Positions 57,638 to 64,000 of a DNA stretch of 64,000 bases are shown here, one piece after another. The position numbers and the translations under genes are program-made. The stretch spans positions 1 to 64,000 of the forward strand of contig JARWMV010000072.1 in assembly GCA_030998015.1 (NCBI GenBank). The letters are read 5' to 3'. This DNA is from Ceratorhiza oryzae-sativae. Taxonomy: Eukaryota > Basidiomycota > Agaricomycetes > Cantharellales > Ceratobasidiaceae. Position 1 is the first letter of the stretch; each line of letters begins with the position of its first letter. The notes under the pieces were generated by a model that was not told where the DNA came from, made no database searches, and was given only the letters and a program-made list of their open reading frames with translations.

Positions 57638-59559
57638 CTAGTTTAGGTCGGGGTCGGGATTCCCATTCTCGTCGTTGAATTGCGTACGTGCACCTCGGCT
57701 CCGATCGATGATCGCATAGGTATTAAACCACCGATCTTCATTCGTCCGACGGCAGAATGCACTGTCTTGAGATTAATGACGGTCGGGGCGTTTAGCCGAT
57801 TGTATGTGACGATGGGGGTCTCGGGTAGTGTCGCATCAAGACCTCTCGTACCGTCACACTCCTTGACGCGAGCGAGTATATACGGGACACGAACATTTGC
57901 GCTAGAGTGTTGTTAGTATACACAAAATGAATGGGAAATAAGAAACGCTTACACCCGATCACGAACGTACTCGACATAGAAAGTGTCGATCACGCAGCCA
58001 TAATTGATAAGGCGCATTGGTTGATCATCTGCGTACCTAAACCTGGCGTTTCGGTCTGGCAGAAGCTCGTACTATGAGATAAAACGAGAAGTTAGTGGCG
58101 TGGTCCGATATCAATACGAGTTGATAAATGGCTTACCCGTATAAAAGAGTTGTCGCGAGATTTTCCGTCCGGCTTGATGCGATCAGCCACTCGAATTCGG
58201 TCTCCCATGCTGGCCAAACGAACTCGGCCATGACGTACCAACGTGGTCCAGTCGATTCGTGCACGGTGTTGTTCTGGCGTGAAATTCCCGCCCTCCGGAA
58301 GCATGAAATACCGAGCCATTTGTCTCTTGAGTTCGTCGTTGGCGCGGTAATTGAGCTCTACTGGCTGACCGAACACGTAGTCCTCGACTGGAAAGAGCGC
58401 GACAAATATTCAGGAAAAAAACTAAATCGAGCAAGAGGAGAGCGACTTACAGCCCGGGTATACTGTCTCCTTGGTGGAAATTAGTTCGTTACCTACTGCG
58501 TTTAACGTCCTAATCGGCTTGAGGAGGGAAGGCATATCGTTCACACGCGCGACGATTTGCAGTTGTGCACGCCGTCGTATGAAGTTGTCGAGGTACTCGT
58601 AGGGTCGAACACGGTTCTGGAGCGCTGGTCTGAGCAAATAGCCACAGAAGCGCTCCATGACGAAGCACCATGTGAGTGAGAGTGGGCCCACGCGTCGAAT
58701 GTAATGTGGGATGTGAAGCAGCACGTGTATGGTCACCGGGCAAGTTGAAAGTCGATCATGATCGTATCGATAGTAGAGGCTATTGCTCGTTTCAGTGATG
58801 ATCGAAAGTAAAGGCTAAAATGTTACATACCTTTCGTACTCTTGAACCCACTCGTTAATCATGACCTCGAGTTCGTCCACCTGCGCGGGGGTGATCTTCA
58901 TATCGAGACACCAAATGAAGATCTCGCGCATAGCCAGGAAATGTCTACGATATTGGTTCAGTCAAGTGCCCGAACTGCAAAAGGGGAAACTTACTCGTAA
59001 TACACCTGCGCGAGTCGGTTGTGGAGTAAGATCGGCGCTAGATACATGAACCAAAAGGCATATGCCTCGGCTTTGTATAGGCTCATGTCGGTGTCGATGT
59101 TCGGCAATGTGCCCACGAATTGACCTGGTATCGTGTACCTGGCCTGTTCGGTGAGTTCCCCTATTATCTTCCAGTCTTGTGCGGATACTCGGTAAGCGGC
59201 GTCGTTCTCGATCGACTTGAAGATTCCCTTCCAGTGCATGAGCATATTCGGAACTAGATTCTCGAAAAATAAATGCATTAGTTCATACGGCGCACAAGAC
59301 GAAAGATCGATCGACTTCAGGCGCGTGAAAAGCGGCCGAGTGTTGAGACCGGAATCCGTCTGAAGTTGAGCGCGTGCTCCTCTTTCGGCCGCTTCCAAAC
59401 GATCGTAAAACAATAAAAAAGTGTCGTGACCACGCATGGCTAGTCCTTCAGGGAGGAACACCGCCTCGCGGTTTGGTGTGGCCAAGGGCACATAATAGGT
59501 TACATGTCCCTTATCCGACACAAACGGCGTACCTAAGATGAGACAGGCGCGACAGTTAT
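57638..59559 (-). pseudogene. Plavaka-type (CMC superfamily) transposase, 5'-truncated
   Basis: The minus strand carries the C-terminal half of a Plavaka transposase in several exons. Exon 59559-58991 reads CRACLILGTPFVSDK, HVTYYVPLATPNRE, YELMHLFFENLVPNML, DMSLYKAEAYAFWFMYLAP. Next: FLAMREIFIWCLDMKIT (about 58950-58830), then HVLLHIPHYIRRVGPLSLTWCF with ERFCGYLLRPAL, then EHRARIDW-like and LINYGCVIDTFYVEYV. The last exon ends at a TAG at 57638-57640. Splice sites look intact. The N-terminal half is missing because the Penelope 3'UTR copy inserts at 59560 and different DNA follows, so it cannot work as it stands. Confidence 0.75.
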
Positions 59560-60174
59560 GGTTAGGTGGAGCGAGGAGTCGTGAGTGCGAGCGGAGCGAG
59601 CACGAGCGGCGACGAGCGGAAGAAAGGCTAAGAACTCCAAGGTAAATACCCGGGAGAGACTTTCGTAGATACTCATCAGAGCCCTTCCACTGTGTCTTTT
59701 TATGCCGTGGCAGACGAACATGCCACGTCACTGGCGTGAGAAACGCCAAGGGAAGAAGACTTAACCGAACAAAGGAGAAGAACAGCTGACTGATCCTGAC
59801 CGCATGGTAACCATCCATGTGATCACTCCTCCACACGACTGGCCAATCAGGGGGAGACACCTGACCGATGCCAAGAACCATCAAGGTCCGTACCGAGCTG
59901 ATCCGTGTGAAGCCGAGGCTCCCACGGACTCGGCGATCCGAGGATCAACCGGCCGAGGGCTCAACTCAACTCCACCCGGACCCTGCCCGGGGGACCCTGA
60001 AGGTCCTCAAAGCGCCAGAAAAGGCGCTCAGACCCTGAGGACCAAGTAGTGCCTGACTAAGTGACCAGGGATTTGTAATATGCCCTGAGTCACATGACAC
60101 TTAGTCAGCTAGAGAGTAAAGGACAAGTCATCCAAGATGACTAATCCTCCCTTAACCATTACCTAATCTGGTTA
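59560..60174 (-). repeat. Penelope-like element, 3'UTR-only copy (615 bp)
   Basis: Nearly identical to 36771-37386 in the same orientation, starting GGTTAGGTGGAGCGAGG and ending at CTAATCTGGTTA. It is a strongly 5'-truncated insertion without any RT sequence and it cuts the Plavaka gene. The shared boundary with the long copy defines the 3' end of the family. Confidence 0.85.
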
Positions 60175-60349
60175 ATACTGAAATCTAGGTGGAGCTAGGT
60201 TGGGAAATCTCCAGCATACCTCTACTCTCACTCAAGTACTTTTTGCATCACCCCATGGTCTGTTAGTCTAGAGGCACACCAGATGTCTGATCTAAACCTA
60301 TTATCACCATTTCATTCAAAAAACAGTTGTGTTACCACTTAATCCTATA
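60175..60349. other. Short AT-rich spacer; nothing recognised
   Basis: This DNA lies between the Penelope fragment and the satellite array. It has no coding signal. Confidence 0.4.
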
Positions 60350-61580
60350 CTAGGTTGAACTCAACTTGCATGCAATCAGCTGCGAGCCTGGCCCGCATGG
60401 ACAGCATGGGGACTGAGGTCACATGACCTGAGCTGATTACATCATAAATGTCTTTGGTATTCATGTGCGAGCACCCATGTTCTGGTGTATGATACACAGT
60501 CTCATTGAAACAGATTGACATTTTGAACAGGTTGTCCATCAGGGCTGATAACCATTCAGCAAGAATAAACATCACTATTAAATTTTTAACAGCTCCTGAG
60601 GCAGCTGTGGAGACCCTCTGCTGCAACTGCAGGCCTGGCCCGCATGGACAGGACGGAGAGTGAGGTCACGTGACTATCATCGATTTGCTCGAACAATGTT
60701 GATAATTATGTCTGAGTGTCAATGATCTTGTGTTGGATACACAGATTAGTTAAGACAGATGTTGCCCATCCAGACATATAATCACTCAGTGAGAATTAAT
60801 ATCACTATTTAATGTTTTACACCTCCTGAGGCAGCTGTGGAGACCCTCTGCTACACCTGCGGGCCTGGCCTGCATGGACAGGATGGAGAGTGAAGTCATG
60901 TGATTGCCAGTGATTTGCGCGAACATTGTCAATAATCATGTGTTTGATACACGGATTTGTTAAGACAGATGTTGCCCATCCAGATGTATAATCACTCGGT
61001 GGGAATAAATATCACTGTTAAATGTTTAACAGCTCCTGAGGCTGCTATGGAGACCCTCTGATACACCTGCGGGCCTGGCCCGCACCAACACCATGGAGAA
61101 CAATGTCACGTGACTACCGCTTATTCACAGAAACACTGCCAATAATCGTGTGAGTGTCAATGATCTTGTGTTTGATACACGGATTCATTGACACAGATGT
61201 TGTTCATCAGGGTTTATAATCACTCAGTGAAAATAAACATCAACATTAAATGTATAACAGCTACTGAGGTAGCTGTGGAAACCCTCTGCTCCATCTGCGG
61301 GCCTGGCCCGCATGGACAGGACAGAGAGTGATGTCACGTGATATATGTTGATTAAATAAACAATGTTGACAATCATGTGTGGGCACCCAGTTCTGGGGCA
61401 CGATACACAGATTCATTCAAATAGATTGAGAGTTTGAAAAATCTGTTCACAATGGCTTATATTTTGTGACTGAGAACAAATGCTTAAAGGTCCTGGAGGT
61501 ACATGTGGAGCCCCTCTGGGCCAACAGCTGCGGGCCTGGCCCGCATGGATGGGGCGGGAAACCTGTCACGTGACACCACT
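60350..61580. repeat. Tandem satellite, six ~210-245-bp units with two conserved palindromes
   Basis: GCGGGCCTGGCCCGC (or a one-base variant) occurs near 60384, 60629, 60859, 61068, 61298 and 61530, each followed about 25 bp later by GTCACGTGAC or a close variant. Between them the units share CTCCTGAGGCAGCTGTGGAG, GATACACGGATT, ACAGATGTTGCCCATC and AATCACTCAGTG. Units are diverged elsewhere. No reading frame crosses them. Confidence 0.85.
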
Positions 61581-62850
61581 GTGTGCAGCATTACATGTAT
61601 ATACTGCAATGATAAAAAACATAGCAATCAAAGAGGAATTATGTTTTTTTGAATGTAGATGATTCTCCCAACTCAGCCTGAGGCTATGTAAGACATCTAC
61701 AGTATGTACAAGGTGCAGGAAACTTCTTTCTACATCACCCCATTATTGGCCCCTGAGAGAAAAGTTTCCTTAGTGACGGAGGGTTACTTGTTGGCTAAAG
61801 TCATCAAGAAAATAGTATTTTAATCTTCAATAGTACTACAGTTCTAATAGCTAACATTGAACCCAATGCATATATACCTCTCTTAGACATGATCTACAAG
61901 TCCACTGTTGCAACTCTCCCATTGTGGAAGTTTTGATCCGGAGTCTCAGTCGTATATTTTGCATATCAACGTTGCCGGGCTTGCCTTGCTCTGTGGATTT
62001 TTGATTATACCAGCTACACTTCCAAAATTTTGAATCCCATGATTCCAGGGAAAGCCCCTGGTTGATACAAGGTCATGCTTGCAAAGTAAAATACACATCT
62101 TTCCACCCTTGTATGGTCACCCATGCTCCTTGTTACTCCAATTTTTTTATGTAATGGTCACCTTTGCTCCCATTGCTTTGTGGAAAGAACCACTGTGTAA
62201 CATTTCTTTTCACTTGGTTGCTACAATCTCAATGTGTACAGTGTTGTTGAGTGAAAATACCCATTGTGAGGGCTTTTGCCCTCTGGCCAAGGGACATGAT
62301 GAGTGGTTTATGAGCAGCAATGTCAGGAACATGGGAGGGAGAGGAAGTGTGGATGCTTGCCACAAGTTGACCCACACCTAGATGGTATGTCTTGTCCTGA
62401 CGGTGAAACTATATCTTGTCATTTGAGTCAGGAGTTTTTCCAAGGCCGATACCTTCTGACAATGAAGCCTTGGATTAGGTGGGTTTTGAGTGTTTTTTCA
62501 ACGTAGTTGGACTTTAGTGCAATGAAAATGACACTGTCGAGCAGTGGTTGTCAATGGTCTCACAACAAAGGAACCAGGCCTCCACATTTTGCAAAATAGC
62601 CACAAAGTGTAATCCAAAACCTTCGGTCTTGGGTGCAGGTCTACACTCCTTGAAGCTGAGATGTGGGCCCTTGCGCTTGTTGTGCAGGGCTTCATCCTTG
62701 CTCCTGCCCCAGCCCATGCATGCTGAGCATTAGGCGATCAAATAACGTGGACCGTTCGCCACTCATTAGCATAATGCTTGAAATCACTTAGAGGGGGTAT
62801 ATACAAGTGAATACAAGTGAAGTAAAGTGGATACTGGAGGGTGAGCTGGT
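61581..62850. other. 1.3 kb without recognised genes
   Basis: AT-rich and CpG-poor, like old repeat DNA. Only short frames without resemblance to known families. Confidence 0.4.
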
Positions 62851-63619
62851 GTGGGCATCCTGTGTGCTACCCAGATCCAGGAGTGCATGCTGTATATCGG
62901 CGAAGCAACTGACTACATGGACTCGCAATTGGCCATCACCTGCATTGAGGGATTCACCAAAGGCACTCCGTCGGGGCTGGTAGACACTATAAGATCAAGC
63001 CTGGAAAAGATCAAGGCTAGGAGGGACAGGCAATCGCTCGCGCTACATTGGTGCCCCACTCACAGGGGCAATGTCGGTAATGCATTGGCAGACCATGAGG
63101 CCAAGGTCGCGGCCAGCGGGGAGCAATACTCCCCAGAGTTTGTCCCCAGACTACTCAGACTGTACAAGCGAATAATCACCTGCTCAATAGTGAAGACCTC
63201 TTCAAGGAAACAAACCGCGCTTTCGCGTTCTCCAGCTGGACTATTATGGACACGGCATAGAGGCTCCTGGACAAGTACCCTGCCAATCAGGCCAGAAACC
63301 TTCGTCGACGACATGGCCAACCTCCCTTGCTCCCACTCTACTCTCCTCTTCCAGCTCATCACAGGGCACATCCAGCTCCAGCGACACCTCCACAGCATCC
63401 AAGTTGTGGCCTTGCCGATCTGCAAGGGGTGCAGGAAAACCAAAGAGACGTTGCTCACTTCATGCTCCGATGCCCCCGTTTGAGCGGATCAGACAGGAGG
63501 TTCTAGCCTCAAGGGGCTGCGAATTTCTGAATCTCTCCTATCTCTTCTCTGATAAAGACGCTTTCCCTATTGTTATCGAATATGTTAGACACGCATCGTT
63601 TCTCAGACTTACTTCATAG
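62851..63619 (+). pseudogene. LINE remnant: RNase H domain and zinc tail, frameshifted
   Basis: The frame from about 62851 contains an RNase H-like region (DSQLAITCIEGF, then LALHWCPTHRGNVGNALADHEAK with the His and Asp ligands) and the tail HIQLQRHLHSIQ...ICKGCRKTKET. Two single-base shifts, near 63450 and 63477, move the remaining tail (AHFMLRCP, FERIRQEVLASRG) out of frame. Reverse transcriptase is absent. It is a relative of the fragment at 19090-19617 but is more decayed. Confidence 0.7.
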
Positions 63620-64000
63620 CTTTCATCTCGCTCTTAGATAGCATCTTATTGTCCTTCTAGTAAACGTGTTTTGACTGTAGATTTGCAATATGTCTCTCTC
63701 TCCCTTCTTCTGTGCGGCGCTCTATACTCTGTATCATCTCCCCACTCCCTTTTGATCAGATGTTCAATTTTGTATGAGACCAAGTGTTATGGCTCACATC
63801 CACAGATGAATACTGACATTGATTGACCACAACAAGTTATAACTAAGGAGATACACGGGGGAAGAAAAATATGGGGCACAACAGAGAACACATCATTGAC
63901 CTTGCAGATGATACCAGAGAGGTTTTTTGTAGGCAGCAACCACATCTGCTCACACAACGAGCACTGCAATGTGACCTCTGCCTGCGCTACCGCTGTGCCG
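63620..64000. other. Window end; nothing recognised
   Basis: 3' flank of the LINE remnant, possibly its untranslated tail. No coding signal. Confidence 0.35.

Noticed and set aside
60350..61580. A CRISPR array
   Set aside because: Units are over 200 bp, diverged along their length and in a eukaryotic context; they form a satellite.

Overview
This window looks like nuclear DNA of a filamentous basidiomycete (Agaricomycetes). The evidence is genes with many short GT-AG introns of about 45-110 nt, secreted tyrosinases and a GH18 chitinase, Plavaka-type and Tc1/mariner DNA transposons, Copia LTR elements, and a Penelope-like reverse transcriptase of the fungal Coprina type. No species is claimed. 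Nothing bacterial is present: no operons, ribosome binding sites or CRISPR. No convincing tRNA or rRNA gene was seen.

Left part (1-16.6 kb) is a transposon nest. A decayed Ty1/Copia element (copy 1) is split by a younger copy of the same family (copy 2, 2135-8111) with 293-bp LTRs, a CTCAC target duplication and a primer site matching the initiator-tRNA anticodon region. Copy 1 itself sits in the LTR of another family (fragment 10153-10793; intact solo LTR 15298-16600 with AATGG duplications). Between them a reverse-oriented Copia gag is split by a Tc1 element (11447-13564). Mutations are almost all CpG transitions, the signature of methylated cytosines.

Middle part (16.9-36.2 kb) holds host genes: a GH18 chitinase, two tandem tyrosinases on the minus strand with matching 6-nt and 12-nt micro-exons, a single-pass membrane protein, a Caprin-like RGG protein, and two poorly resolved spliced loci. 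A LINE remnant lies between chitinase and tyrosinases.

Right part (36.6-64 kb) resembles a subtelomeric or repeat-rich region: a near full-length Penelope-like element (36771-40940) with TTAGG tracts at its ends, several satellite arrays, a long SNF2-type helicase gene, a 938-aa protein of unknown function bracketed by telomere-like tracts, small palindromic elements, a Plavaka transposase cut by a 3'UTR-only Penelope copy, a six-unit satellite with conserved palindromes, and a frameshifted LINE RNase H fragment.

The two best leads for something undescribed are the 938-aa protein with its telomere-like borders, and the short motif resembling GTACGCCGTAC that recurs through the non-coding DNA from 50 to 57 kb. 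Exon boundaries given here were derived by eye from splice signals and reading frame, not from transcripts.
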